DNA from: an uncultured Muribaculaceae bacterium
GTDB taxonomy: Bacteria > Bacteroidota > Bacteroidia > Bacteroidales > Muribaculaceae
Length of the DNA: 64,000 nt
Reading direction: 5' to 3'
NCBI GenBank assembly: GCA_944321705.1
Contig: CALUMG010000004.1
Location: forward strand, 1-64,000
The notes under the pieces: generated by a model
The model's database searches: none
Seen by the model: only the letters and a program-made list of their open reading frames with translations
What the model was told of the DNA's origin: nothing
Program-made: the position numbers and the translations under genes
Shown here: piece by piece, positions 27,420 through 36,240 of the stretch
How positions within the stretch are numbered: the first letter of the stretch is position 1
How the letters are laid out: each line of letters starts with the position of its first letter

Positions 27420-29132
27420 ATGGACAATTACATATCAGGTTCCGAGGCATTGATAAGGTCGTTGATAGGCGAAGGTGTCGATACTATATTCGGATATCCG
27501 GGGGGTGCAATCATTCCGGTATTTGACCGCTTGTATGACTATAAGGCTCAATTACGCAACATACTTGTCAGGCATGAACAGGGTGCCGTTCATGCAGCTC
27601 AAGGTTATGCCCGCATATCGGGCCGCACAGGTGTGGTAGTGGTTACATCGGGTCCTGCCGCGACCAATGTGATTACGGGACTTGGCGATGCCATGATGGA
27701 CAGCACCCCTCTTGTGGTCATTACCGGGCAGGTGGGAAGTAGTTTGCTGGGTTCTGATGCGTTTCAAGAAATAGATGTGATAGGTATAACCCAACCTGTC
27801 ACGAAATGGAGTTACCAGATACGCAGTGCCGAAGATTTGAAATGGGCAGTGCCGCGTGCATTTTATATAGCTTCGACTGGTCGACCGGGGCCTGTCGTAC
27901 TTGATTTTGCACAAAATGCGCAAAATGAAAAAATAGAATGGACAGGGTATAAAAAATGCCACTTCGTAAGGTCTTACGATCCATATCCTGCAATAGACGA
28001 AACGACAATAGACAAGGCTGCCGACATGATTAACAAGGCAGAGCGGCCTTTGATTGTAGCGGGGCATGGCGTAGAAATCTCCGGTGCCGAAAAAGAACTT
28101 GTAGCTCTTGCCGAAAAGACCGGTATCCCTGTGATAACGACTCTTCTTGGACTGTCGACAATTTCATCGAAGCATCCACTTTTCAAGGGCATGATTGGTA
28201 TGCACGGAAATATCGCAGCCAACATAGCCGTTGGCAAGTGTGATTTGTTATTTGCCATAGGGATGCGATTTGATAACAGGGTGACGGGAGATGTTTCTTG
28301 TTTTGCAAAAAACGCAAAGGTAATTCATGCCGATGTAGATTCTTCGGAATTTGGAAAGATTATAAAACCCGATTGCGCAATCCATGGCGATGCAAAGCCT
28401 ATATTGGAAAAACTTTTGTCAAAAGTATCTGAAAATACTTATGAAGGATGGCTGGAAAGTTTTGTCGCTGATGAAAAACTGGAGGTTGAAAAAATCATAA
28501 AGCCTGAATTGGAACCGAAAGAGAATTTGACAATGGGTGTTGTAGCAAGGAAAGTTGCCGAGGCGGCTGGTGAAGGTGCCGTGCTTGTCACCGATGTAGG
28601 ACAAAACCAAATGCAGTCGGCTCGATACTTCTTGTATTCTCATCCTCGCAGCATCATTACATCGGGAGGTCTTGGAACGATGGGGTTCGGACTTCCGGCA
28701 GCCATAGGTGCAAAAATCGGCGCACCCGAGCGCACGGTTTGTTTCTTTACCGGTGATGGCGGCATACAGATGACCGTAGAAGAACTTGGCGTGATATTGG
28801 AATATAATGTCAATATAAAGATTATCATTCTCAATAATAATTTCCTTGGCATGGTGCGGCAATGGCAAGATTTGTTCTACAACAAGCGTTTCTCTTCTAC
28901 CGCGCTTGTGAATCCCAATTTTGTCATGCTTGCCAATGCATATGGAATTCCGGCTGAGGATGTGGAATCGAAAGATGAGCTTGACGATGCCATCGCCCGC
29001 ATGTTGGCTCATGACGGTGCCTATGTGTTGAATATAAATATCAATCCCGAAGAACTGGTTTATCCGATGTCGGCTGCCGGAGCTCCTTTGGACGAGATAC
29101 TGTTGAGCAGGGATGAAAGATACCAAAAATAA
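27420..29132 (+). CDS. ilvB: Acetolactate synthase large subunit
   Basis: This 570-residue thiamine-diphosphate enzyme joins pyruvate with pyruvate or 2-ketobutyrate, the first common step to valine, leucine and isoleucine. It shows FGYPGGAIIPVFDRLY, the catalytic glutamate in RHEQGAVHAAQGYAR, the FAD region MIGMHGNIAANIA, and the ThDP motif GDGGIQM...NNNFLGMVRQWQ. The regulatory subunit gene starts ten bases downstream. Confidence 0.97.
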   Translation: MDNYISGSEALIRSLIGEGVDTIFGYPGGAIIPVFDRLYDYKAQLRNILVRHEQGAVHAAQGYARISGRTGVVVVTSGPAATNVITGLGDAMMDSTPLVVITGQVGSSLLGSDAFQEIDVIGITQPVTKWSYQIRSAEDLKWAVPRAFYIASTGRPGPVVLDFAQNAQNEKIEWTGYKKCHFVRSYDPYPAIDETTIDKAADMINKAERPLIVAGHGVEISGAEKELVALAEKTGIPVITTLLGLSTISSKHPLFKGMIGMHGNIAANIAVGKCDLLFAIGMRFDNRVTGDVSCFAKNAKVIHADVDSSEFGKIIKPDCAIHGDAKPILEKLLSKVSENTYEGWLESFVADEKLEVEKIIKPELEPKENLTMGVVARKVAEAAGEGAVLVTDVGQNQMQSARYFLYSHPRSIITSGGLGTMGFGLPAAIGAKIGAPERTVCFFTGDGGIQMTVEELGVILEYNVNIKIIILNNNFLGMVRQWQDLFYNKRFSSTALVNPNFVMLANAYGIPAEDVESKDELDDAIARMLAHDGAYVLNININPEELVYPMSAAGAPLDEILLSRDERYQK

Positions 29133-29141
29133 AATGCAGAT

Positions 29142-29726
29142 ATGGAAAATAAAGGTACTTTATATACGGTGACCGTGTTTTCAGAAAACAGGGTCGGATT
29201 GCTCAATCAGATATCGATTATTTTTACTCGACGCAAATTGAACATAGAGTCCCTATCGGTTTCTCCATCTTCGATAAAGGGAGTGCACAAGTTTACTATA
29301 ACGACATATACCGACCATGAGACGGTTGACAAACTCGTTAAGCAGATAGAAAAACGCATCGATGTCTTAAAATCGTTTTATTATACCGATGACGAGATAG
29401 TTTATCAAGAAGTGGCTTTGTACAAGGTTCCCACAGTGCAGCTTCTTGATGAAAGAAATGTCGAGACCATAATAAGAAAGCATAATGCGAGGATTCTGGA
29501 AGTGACGCGAGAATACACGGTTATTGAGAAAACAGGACATGACAATGAGACGGAGGCTCTGTTTGAGGAATTGAAGCAGTATGACATACGTCAGTTCGTG
29601 CGTAGTGGGCGTGTTGCTGTGACGAAATCGCCTGAGGAGTATGTGACGATGTATATCGAAGAACGTGCAAAGCAAAAGGAAGAGGCTGAAAAACAATGGA
29701 CAAAGACAAATGCCAGCAACCTGTAG
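29142..29726 (+). CDS. ilvN: Acetolactate synthase small (regulatory) subunit
   Basis: The 194-residue protein starts with an ACT domain (YTVTVFSENRVGLLNQISIIFTRRKLNIESLSV) that binds valine for feedback inhibition and activates the large subunit. A C-terminal ACT-like half follows. At 194 residues it is a little longer than E. coli IlvH because of a charged C-terminal tail (EERAKQKEEAEKQW). Its last 31 bases overlap the start of the thioesterase gene in another frame. Confidence 0.94.
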   Translation: MENKGTLYTVTVFSENRVGLLNQISIIFTRRKLNIESLSVSPSSIKGVHKFTITTYTDHETVDKLVKQIEKRIDVLKSFYYTDDEIVYQEVALYKVPTVQLLDERNVETIIRKHNARILEVTREYTVIEKTGHDNETEALFEELKQYDIRQFVRSGRVAVTKSPEEYVTMYIEERAKQKEEAEKQWTKTNASNL

Positions 29727-30481
29727 CGGCAATATATTCGCATGAGTTTTTTCTCGCTGCCGGAGAATGTAATGCCGAGAAAAGCATGTCTCTTGCCATG
29801 TTGGTGAATCGAATCATACGCGTTGCGACCGAACATGCCAACATGCTTGATGTGGGATATGCGAGTCTTACTCCGATGGGGAAAGGTTGGGTATTATCCA
29901 AGTTGACATTGGAGATGAAGCGATATCCACATGTGAACGAAATATATAAAATAACGACATGGATAGAAGGAGTAGATCGATTCTTGTGTTCACGAAACTT
30001 TGTCATTTATGACGGAGACGGGTGCGAGCTTGGTTATGTACGTTCATTGTGGGTGGTGATAGATTTTCACACGCGCATGATGTGCGACATGTCGTTGCTC
30101 GGTGAGCGCATGTTGATGCCTGTCGGTGATATGCCGTCGTGCCCGATTGCAAAGCCGTCTCGAATAAAATTGACCGGAATTAGCCGTACCTCGATCTGCA
30201 AGTTCAGGTATTGTGATGTTGATTTTAACCGTCATGTAAACACCGTAAGGTATATAGAGGCTTTCCTGAACTGCTGGCCGCTTGAACATCATGACCGTTA
30301 CATGGTGAATCGATTTGAGATATCGTTTGTTAAGGAGTGCCTGTATGGAATGGAAGTGAATGTGAAAATCGACGAAACTGATGAATTTGACTGCAAGGCA
30401 GAGATTGAAAGCAACGGTGTGACATATTGCAGGGCAAGGTTCTTATTCAAGGAGTCGGAGTTTCATGGTGAAGATTATTAA
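29696..30481 (+). CDS. Acyl-ACP thioesterase within the ilv operon
   Basis: The 261-residue protein has two hotdog domains in FatA/FatB-type order. The first contains VLSKLTLEMKRYPHVNEIYKITTW. The second carries the active-site region RYCDVDFNRHVNTVRYIEAFLNC, with Asp, Asn and His as in plant and bacterial acyl-ACP thioesterases. It would release fatty acids from acyl-ACP. Its start overlaps ilvN by 31 bases and ilvC starts 36 bases after it. A thioesterase at this place is, as I recall, conserved in Bacteroides ilv operons. A link between branched-chain ketoacids, which prime iso/anteiso fatty acids, and lipid release is plausible but inferred. Confidence 0.85.
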   Translation: MDKDKCQQPVAAIYSHEFFLAAGECNAEKSMSLAMLVNRIIRVATEHANMLDVGYASLTPMGKGWVLSKLTLEMKRYPHVNEIYKITTWIEGVDRFLCSRNFVIYDGDGCELGYVRSLWVVIDFHTRMMCDMSLLGERMLMPVGDMPSCPIAKPSRIKLTGISRTSICKFRYCDVDFNRHVNTVRYIEAFLNCWPLEHHDRYMVNRFEISFVKECLYGMEVNVKIDETDEFDCKAEIESNGVTYCRARFLFKESEFHGEDY

Positions 30482-30517
30482 TATTAGTTATAACATATCA
30501 ATACAAAATTTAAAATT

Positions 30518-31564
30518 ATGGCAATATTGAATTTTGGCGGAGTTGACGAAAAAGTCGTTACTCGCGATGAATTTACATTGGAGAAAGCAAGAGAAGTTTT
30601 GAAAGATGAAACGATAGCTGTAATAGGTTATGGAGTGCAAGGTCCTGGTCAAAGTCTTAATTTGCGTGACAATGGTTTCAATGTCATTGTAGGACAACGC
30701 AAGGAAAGTAAGACATGGGACAAGGCTGTTGCCGATGGCTGGGTTCCTGGCGAAACTTTATTTGAAATAGAAGAAGCTGCCAAGCGTGCAACAATCATCG
30801 AATACTTGTTGTCGGACGCAGCGCAAATAGCATTGTGGCCTACAATCAAGAAGCATCTCACTGCTGGCAAGGCTTTGTATTTCTCTCATGGTTTCGGCAT
30901 CACATATAGCGAAAGGACAGGAATCGTTCCTCCAAGCGATGTCGATGTCATAATGGTTGCTCCTAAAGGTTCGGGAACATCGTTGCGTACAATGTTCTTG
31001 CAAGGACGTGGCATTAATTCAAGTTATGCCGTTTATCAAGATGCGACAGGCCATGCTTTAGACCGTTGCCTTGCTCTTGGAATTGGCGTGGGTTCGGGAT
31101 ATTTGTTTGAAACAACGTTCAAGCGCGAAGTATACAGTGACCTTACGGGTGAAAGGGGTTCGTTGATGGGCGCAATACAAGGTCTGTTGCTGGCTCAATA
31201 TGAAGTTTTGCGTGAAAACGGCCACACTCCGTCGGAAGCTTTCAATGAAACAGTGGAAGAACTTACGCAATCGCTCATGCCGTTGTTTGCAGCAAAGGGA
31301 ATGGACTGGATGTATGCGAATTGTTCAACTACGGCTCAGCGTGGCGCACTTGATTGGATGGGCCCGTTCCACGATGCAATAAAACCTGTCATGCAGAAGT
31401 TGTATGAGAGCGTGAAATCGGGTAATGAAGCTCAAATATCCATTGATACTAATAGCCAGCCAGATTATCGCGAAAAGTTGAATGCTGAATTGAAGGCTTT
31501 GCGCGAAAGCGAAATGTGGCGCACCGGTGAGACAGTGCGCAAGTTGCGTCCTGAAAATAATTGA
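30518..31564 (+). CDS. ilvC: Ketol-acid reductoisomerase
   Basis: IlvC isomerises and reduces 2-acetolactate or 2-aceto-2-hydroxybutyrate with NADPH. The 348-residue protein has the dinucleotide motif VIGYGVQGPGQSLNLRDNG and the metal-binding helix (DLTGERGSLMGAIQGLLLAQYEVLRENG with Asp and Glu). It is the last gene of the ilv operon. An insertion sequence begins 10 bases after its stop codon, separating it from the native terminator at 32741. Confidence 0.95.
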   Translation: MAILNFGGVDEKVVTRDEFTLEKAREVLKDETIAVIGYGVQGPGQSLNLRDNGFNVIVGQRKESKTWDKAVADGWVPGETLFEIEEAAKRATIIEYLLSDAAQIALWPTIKKHLTAGKALYFSHGFGITYSERTGIVPPSDVDVIMVAPKGSGTSLRTMFLQGRGINSSYAVYQDATGHALDRCLALGIGVGSGYLFETTFKREVYSDLTGERGSLMGAIQGLLLAQYEVLRENGHTPSEAFNETVEELTQSLMPLFAAKGMDWMYANCSTTAQRGALDWMGPFHDAIKPVMQKLYESVKSGNEAQISIDTNSQPDYREKLNAELKALRESEMWRTGETVRKLRPENN

Positions 31565-31566
31565 TG

Positions 31567-31574
31567 CAAAAATT
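31567..31574 (+). repeat. Target-site duplication, left copy
   Basis: CAAAAATT stands directly left of the insertion sequence and is repeated directly right of it at 32720-32727. Eight bases fits the IS256 family. The next base (G) is also shared, so nine bases cannot be excluded. Confidence 0.75.
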
Positions 31575-31599
31575 GGTATAATTGCCAAAAATAGTTGGT
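31575..31599 (+). repeat. Left terminal inverted repeat of the IS
   Basis: Starts GGTATAATTGCC and continues into the 18-base core shared with the right end. Confidence 0.8.
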
Positions 31600-31632
31600 A
31601 AAACCCGTATAATTAATAAACAATTAGATACG

Positions 31633-31666
31633 ATAACTTTGATGAAAAGGTTTTCATCAAAGTTAT
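31633..31666 (+). terminator. Hairpin blocking read-through into the transposase
   Basis: Sixteen bases (31633-31648) pair perfectly with 31651-31666 around a GG loop, and a run of T follows to the transposase start codon at 31672. Transcripts entering from ilvC would be terminated, or would hide the ribosome site in this stem; both are known ways for insertion sequences to avoid activation by outside promoters. Confidence 0.7.
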
Positions 31667-31671
31667 TTTTT

Positions 31672-32664
31672 ATGTCAAAAACTCGTTATGAAAGATGTCC
31701 GCACTGTGGCTCTCTAAAAGTGATAAAATGGGGTAGGCAGAGAGGTCACCAACGTTATAAATGCAAGCAATGCGGCGGTATGTTCACCTTTCGCAGAAAG
31801 GATGTCAGCAAGACCAACCGTTTCGTATGGTTTGAATGGTGGATCCTCCGGAAACAGACCGTCCCACAGATTGCAGAACTGAGCGGCTACAGTGGGAGGC
31901 AACTATACCGATGGTTTGACGAGTATTTGGAAAACTACCCACAGTGGCGCATACAAAGGCGCGAGAAGGTTAACCTTCTCATTGATGGGACCTGGTTCCC
32001 CAACAAGATGTGTCTGGTCGTATATCGGGATGAGAGGGTCAAGGCGACATTGCTTTACCGGCTTACGGATAACGAATGGGAAGAGGAAATAACAGAGGAC
32101 ATCGAAAACCTCATGTCTGTAGGCGTTGAGATTGAAAGTATTACATCGGATGGCGGGCGAAGCATAATTAAAGCTGTCAGGAAAGCCTGCCCCAATGCTA
32201 TCAGGCAGCGTTGTCTTGCCCATATCCAACGGGAGTGCCTGATATGGATAACAAAGCATCCACAAAGCGAAGCCGGGATGGAACTGAGGAAAATCGTGTG
32301 CATGATAAGTCTGATAAAGACACACAACGACAGGCGTCAATGGATATCCGACTTCAATGTCTGGGCTGAAAGACATAAGGACTATCTTGACCAGAAAACC
32401 ATTAAGGAAGAATCTCACAGAGAGTGGTACACTCACAAGATGGTCAGACGTGCATATATCCATATAAAGAAAGCATTGCCTGATATGTTCCATTATCTGG
32501 ACAATCCCAGAATACCAAAAACGACAAACGCTCTTGAGGCATTCTTCGGACATCTGAAAGAGAATGTTTCACTCCACAGAGGGATGTCATACAGACACTG
32601 TCAGAACTATCTCAAATGGTATCTTTATTTTAGAAATAAGGATAATAAAAATAAAGGAAAATAG
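31672..32664 (+). CDS. IS256/IS1249-like transposase
   Basis: The 330-residue transposase begins with a zinc ribbon (CPHCGSLKVIKWG...YKCKQCGGMF) and a helix-turn-helix region (QIAELSGYSGRQLYRWFDEY). It continues with a DDE core of MULE type: Asp in LLIDGTWF, Asp in ITSDGGRS, the C-x-x-H motif in RQRCLAHIQRE, and Glu in TTNALEAFFGHLKE. The frame is open upstream to 31582, but that part lies in the inverted repeat and hairpin, so the ATG at 31672 is chosen. No frameshift or stop is visible, so it should be active. Confidence 0.88.
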   Translation: MSKTRYERCPHCGSLKVIKWGRQRGHQRYKCKQCGGMFTFRRKDVSKTNRFVWFEWWILRKQTVPQIAELSGYSGRQLYRWFDEYLENYPQWRIQRREKVNLLIDGTWFPNKMCLVVYRDERVKATLLYRLTDNEWEEEITEDIENLMSVGVEIESITSDGGRSIIKAVRKACPNAIRQRCLAHIQRECLIWITKHPQSEAGMELRKIVCMISLIKTHNDRRQWISDFNVWAERHKDYLDQKTIKEESHREWYTHKMVRRAYIHIKKALPDMFHYLDNPRIPKTTNALEAFFGHLKENVSLHRGMSYRHCQNYLKWYLYFRNKDNKNKGK

Positions 32665-32684
32665 CCGGCTATTTTCCTTTATTT
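32649..32684 (+). terminator. Perfect 36-base palindrome at the 3' end of the transposase gene
   Basis: Eighteen bases (32649-32666) are followed directly by their reverse complement (32667-32684), centred on GCCGGC and rich in A then T. It contains the transposase stop codon and should terminate transcription in both directions. Confidence 0.75.
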
Positions 32685-32694
32685 AGCTTATGAC

Positions 32695-32719
32695 ACCAAC
32701 TATTTTTGGCAACATTACC
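32695..32719 (-). repeat. Right terminal inverted repeat of the IS
   Basis: ACCAACTATTTTTGGCAA then CATTACC, the complement of the left end with three mismatches. Confidence 0.8.
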
Positions 32720-32727
32720 CAAAAATT
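32720..32727 (+). repeat. Target-site duplication, right copy
   Basis: CAAAAATT directly right of the element, matching 31567-31574. Confidence 0.75.
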
Positions 32728-32740
32728 GATGAAAATATGA

Positions 32741-32779
32741 AAATGGAGGGATTCGATTTACCGATTCCCTCCATTTTTT
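32741..32779 (+). terminator. Native terminator of the ilv operon, displaced by the IS
   Basis: AAATGGAGGGA (32741-32751) pairs with TCCCTCCATTT (32766-32776), continuing into T residues. Without the insertion it would lie about 30 bases after the ilvC stop. Confidence 0.8.
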
Positions 32780-32841
32780 GTCCTATGAATCAAAGACTTA
32801 ATGCCTTTGATAGGTTGTTTTTTGATAAGTCCGTTAAAAAA

Positions 32842-33420
32842 TCAGAAATAATAGTTTTGATGTTTGCGGTTGTATAGCAGCAAGCCTTCGGCCACTTCGC
32901 GCGCGCACTCTTCTCCGATAGATTTTGCCACTATGGCAAGTGCAAATGCAGTTGCGGCGGAAGGACCGTTTGCCGTTATGATGTTTCCGTCTTGGCAAAC
33001 CGGCATATAGCCTTTTTTAGCCGATTTCATTGCATCTTCAAATCCCGGATAGCATATAGCTTCACGGTCGTCGAGAATGCCAAGAGGGGCAAGTACGACG
33101 GCAGGCGATGCACAAATGGCCGCGATATTGCCATTGTTGTTGTAATGTGCTACGAGAAGTTCATTGAGTGGTTGGAATTCTGCCAAATTGCTGGCTCCGG
33201 GGAGTCCTCCTGGTAAAATCAGCCATTCGGCATCGGTAAAATTTGTTTCATTAAACAAGCTGTCGGCTTTTATTGTTACGCCGTGCGCACCTGTCACGTC
33301 AAGATTAGATGAGATTGAAACAGTGTTTAATTTGAATCCGGCTCTGCGCATAATGTCGATTGTAGTAATCGCTTCCATTTCTTCAAAACCCTCGGCAAGG
33401 AATAAAAAAGATGCTTTCAT
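32842..33420 (-). CDS. DJ-1/PfpI family protein, YajL-like
   Basis: This 192-residue DJ-1 superfamily protein has the conserved glutamate in EGFEEMEAITTIDIMRRAG and the reactive cysteine at the nucleophile elbow AAICASPAVVLAPLGIL. GGLPGASNL and the late histidine-free TANGPSAATAFALAI match YajL/ThiJ. Relatives act as oxidative-stress chaperones or glyoxalase/deglycase-type enzymes; which applies here cannot be told. A divergent promoter region separates it from apbE. Confidence 0.9.
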   Translation of the reverse strand: MKASFLFLAEGFEEMEAITTIDIMRRAGFKLNTVSISSNLDVTGAHGVTIKADSLFNETNFTDAEWLILPGGLPGASNLAEFQPLNELLVAHYNNNGNIAAICASPAVVLAPLGILDDREAICYPGFEDAMKSAKKGYMPVCQDGNIITANGPSAATAFALAIVAKSIGEECAREVAEGLLLYNRKHQNYYF

Positions 33421-33459
33421 AATGGAGAAGAATTAGAGTTAATAAAATATATACCATTA

Positions 33460-33489
33460 CAAATTTAAAGATTTATTTTTGATTACCAA
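33460..33489 (-). promoter_or_regulatory. Promoter for the yajL-like gene
   Basis: Minus-strand TAAATTTG at 33467-33460 with TTG at 33489-33487, spacing 19. A plus-strand box TAAATTTG at 33511-33518 probably serves apbE, but I see no good -33 element for it. Confidence 0.5.
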
Positions 33490-33536
33490 GTTTACTGTTC
33501 GTTATTTTATTAAATTTGTGACATATTTATCATTAA

Positions 33537-34550
33537 ATGCGACAAATTTCAAAAAATAACACAAGGTGGTTTTTCGTGACCATATTTGCCATCGTTTTTG
33601 GCATATGCATGTTTATAACACCCGAAAAGACTGTTTATAAAAGGATCTCGGGAGTGGTATGGAATACAGTATATAATATAACTTATTGTAGCAATGATAA
33701 TTATGCCGATTCGATAATAGCCATCTTGAACAAAGTAGACGATAGCGCGTCGATGTTTAATAAAAAGTCGGTTGTCAGCAAGGTTAATGCTAATGACTCG
33801 AATGTCGAGGCAGATGATTATTTTGCGACGTTGCTTGGCAGGTCGATTGAAATAAATAAAGAAACAAACGGAGCTTTTGACCCCACAGTCGCTCCATTGA
33901 TGAAATTGTGGCGCATAAATGACGATGGCAAAGAACTGCCGGGCAAGGAAGAGGTAGACAGCATAATGAAGTTTGTCGGGATGGACAAAATCGCATTTGA
34001 CGGGAAAAAGGTCGTTAAATCCGATTCTCGCGTGCAACTTGATTTCAGTGCCATTGCCAAAGGATTCGGATGTGACGAGATAGGTAGAATGCTCGAAAGG
34101 AACGGTGTGACAAATTATATCGTGGAAATAGGTGGCGAAGTGGCAGCCAAAGGTGTGAATGACGAGGGTGAACCGTGGCGAGTATCGATTGACATGCCGG
34201 TAGTTTCAAATGACACTGTGGTGCATTCGTCGGCCGATGTGCTTCAGATCATGCATGGAGGTGTTGCAACGTCGGGAAATTATCGTAATTTCAAGGTCGT
34301 TGACGGAGTCAAAGTAGCTCATATAATAAACCCTGTTACGGGGTATTCTGAATTTTCCAATTTATTGAGCGCAACAGTCGTTGCCGATTGTTGCATGGAT
34401 GCCGATGCATATGCTACTGCATTCATGGTCATGGGATTGGAGAAAACAAAGCAATTTGTGCTTTCAAGAGAAAACATTGCCGTGCTACTTATATATGTGG
34501 ATGAGAATGGCGAGATGAAACAGTGGAAAAGCCCTAATTACAAAGGATGA
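33537..34550 (+). CDS. apbE: FAD:protein FMN transferase
   Basis: ApbE moves FMN from FAD onto a threonine of target proteins, notably NqrB and NqrC of the Na+-NQR encoded at 53714-59561. The 337-residue protein has an N-terminal membrane anchor (WFFVTIFAIVFGICMFI) without a lipobox. Family motifs are present: GAFDPTVAPLMKLW, DFSAIAKGFGCDEIG, GGEVAAKG, GVATSGNYRNF and HIINPVTGYS. It would act on the periplasmic side. It is not in the nqr operon, about 19 kb away. Confidence 0.95.
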   Translation: MRQISKNNTRWFFVTIFAIVFGICMFITPEKTVYKRISGVVWNTVYNITYCSNDNYADSIIAILNKVDDSASMFNKKSVVSKVNANDSNVEADDYFATLLGRSIEINKETNGAFDPTVAPLMKLWRINDDGKELPGKEEVDSIMKFVGMDKIAFDGKKVVKSDSRVQLDFSAIAKGFGCDEIGRMLERNGVTNYIVEIGGEVAAKGVNDEGEPWRVSIDMPVVSNDTVVHSSADVLQIMHGGVATSGNYRNFKVVDGVKVAHIINPVTGYSEFSNLLSATVVADCCMDADAYATAFMVMGLEKTKQFVLSRENIAVLLIYVDENGEMKQWKSPNYKG

Positions 34551-34557
34551 ATGACAC

Positions 34558-36174
34558 TTAGTCATCTTTCATGTCCTTTGAGCGAGATTCTTTCTTTGTG
34601 GAAGTGCTTGTGTCCTTGTCTTCCTTCAAGTCTATTTCATTCCTGTTTTGGTCAAATACTTTATATTGCAGGTAAGCCAGGGATTGGTCGGGCAATATCT
34701 TGAATTTAAGTCCGTATTCTATACGCCATTTGCGGTACTCCGAAAAAATTCCTTTTTTCAGATATGCATCTACAAATGGATGTATGTACATTGTGAAGTT
34801 TGAAACCTTGAGCGAGTTTATCAGATAATCGATTTTGTCCTTCAGCATGTCGGTGAATAGCAATGATGGCATTACTTCGCCTTTTCCTCCACAAGATGGG
34901 CAGGCTTCGGCTGTGGTGATGTCAAGTGCCGGCCTTACGCGCTGACGAGTTATTTGCATAAGTCCGAATTTGCTCAGAGGTAGAATATTGTGCCGCGCAC
35001 GGTCATTGGCCATCACTTCTTTCATGTGTTCGTAGAGAGTTTGCCTGTGGTCGGCTTGCGACATGTCGATGAAGTCGATTACGATGATGCCACCCATGTC
35101 TCTCAGCCTGAGCTGCCGTGCAATTTCATCGGCAGCGCGAAGATTGACATCGAGGGCGTTACTCTCTTGGTTGGTTGAATTTTTCGAGCGGTTGCCCGAA
35201 TTCACGTCTATCACATGAAGAGCCTCGGTGCTTTCGATTATTATGTAGGCACCCGACTTGAAAGAAACGGTTTTCCCGAAAGAGGTTTTTATTTGTTTAG
35301 TTATGTTGAAGTGGTCGAAGATTGGAATATCTTCGGCATACAATTTTACAATATCCTTTTTTTCGGGAGCAATGAGCGTGACATAGTGTGATATTTGGTC
35401 GAAAATATCAGCGTCATTGACATAAATGTTTTCGAATGACGGGCTGAAGATGTCTCGTATCACGCTGACAGCCCTGCTTTCTTCTTCATAGATTAAAGAT
35501 GGTGCGTCAAGGCGCTGTGCTTTTGCTATGCTGTCTTCCCAACATTTCAGTAACGCTTTCAGCTCGTTGTTCAATTCGGCCACGCGCTTGCCTTCGGCTG
35601 ATGTCCGAATTATGATTCCGAAGTTCTTAGGCTTTATGCTTTCGATGAGTTGTCTCAGCCTGAATTTTTCTTCGGTGGATTTTATCTTTTGCGATACTGA
35701 TATTTTATCGCTGAAAGGAATCAAGACGAGGAAACGACCCGTAAATGATATTTCGGTGGTTAATCTCGGCCCTTTTGAAGAAATTGGTTCCTTTGCGATT
35801 TGCACGATAAGTTCTTTGCCTATTTCGAGCACGTCGGTAATTGTGCCGTGCTTGTTAATATCGGGCAAGGACTTTAACTTTGATATGTTTGGGATGCTTT
35901 TTTTGTCGTCAAAAGCTTCTTTCAGGAATTGCCTGTAAGTGTCGAATTGCGAACCTAAGTCAAGGTAGTGCAGGAATGCGTCTTTTTCATAACCTACATT
36001 GACAAAAGCTGCGTTCAACCCAGGCATCAACTTTTTTACTTTGGCAATATATAAATTGCCGACAGCGTAAGAAGCATCCCTTGATTCTTTTTGCAAGGAT
36101 ACTAATCTGCCGTCTTCCAGTAAAGCAGTAGAGATGTCATTAGGTTTTACGTCAACAATGAGTTCGCTTCTCAT
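34558..36174 (-). CDS. rng: Ribonuclease E/G family endoribonuclease
   Basis: The 538-residue protein contains the S1 RNA-binding domain near residues 35-130 (VKKLMPGLNAAFVNVGYEKDAFLH), then the RNase H-like and DNase I-like catalytic core. The two metal-binding aspartates are in LHVIDVNSGN and IVIDFIDMS. The zinc-link CPSCGGKG allows dimer pairing. There is no long C-terminal scaffold as in E. coli RNase E, so it is closer to RNase G. It processes rRNA and decays mRNA. The charged tail ends ESRSKDMKDD. It ends eight bases from the apbE stop on the opposite strand. Confidence 0.94.
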   Translation of the reverse strand: MRSELIVDVKPNDISTALLEDGRLVSLQKESRDASYAVGNLYIAKVKKLMPGLNAAFVNVGYEKDAFLHYLDLGSQFDTYRQFLKEAFDDKKSIPNISKLKSLPDINKHGTITDVLEIGKELIVQIAKEPISSKGPRLTTEISFTGRFLVLIPFSDKISVSQKIKSTEEKFRLRQLIESIKPKNFGIIIRTSAEGKRVAELNNELKALLKCWEDSIAKAQRLDAPSLIYEEESRAVSVIRDIFSPSFENIYVNDADIFDQISHYVTLIAPEKKDIVKLYAEDIPIFDHFNITKQIKTSFGKTVSFKSGAYIIIESTEALHVIDVNSGNRSKNSTNQESNALDVNLRAADEIARQLRLRDMGGIIVIDFIDMSQADHRQTLYEHMKEVMANDRARHNILPLSKFGLMQITRQRVRPALDITTAEACPSCGGKGEVMPSLLFTDMLKDKIDYLINSLKVSNFTMYIHPFVDAYLKKGIFSEYRKWRIEYGLKFKILPDQSLAYLQYKVFDQNRNEIDLKEDKDTSTSTKKESRSKDMKDD

Positions 36175-36215
36175 TACCAGCTGTAAGGTTTAAAATTTAA
36201 TGTTGTAAAGATAAC

Positions 36216-36240
36216 TAAATCCCCCATAAAGGGGGAATTT
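36216..36240. other. Short GC hairpin upstream of the RNase gene
   Basis: AAATCCCCC-ATAAA-GGGGGAATTT: a five-pair GC stem extended by A/T bases. It sits about 45 bases upstream of the RNase start and may end upstream transcription from the HU side or shape the RNase leader. Confidence 0.45.

Larger units (their letters stand above)
31575..32719 (+). mobile_element. Intact insertion sequence, IS256 family / IS1249-like
   Basis: A 1145-base element has 25-base terminal inverted repeats with three mismatches, 8-base target duplications, one full-length transposase and hairpins guarding both ends. The perfect core of the repeat is TTGCCAAAAATAGTTGGT (31582-31599) and its complement (32695-32712). 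It inserted between ilvC and the ilv terminator. The intact ends and duplications indicate a fairly recent event. The family is assigned from the transposase. Confidence 0.85.
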
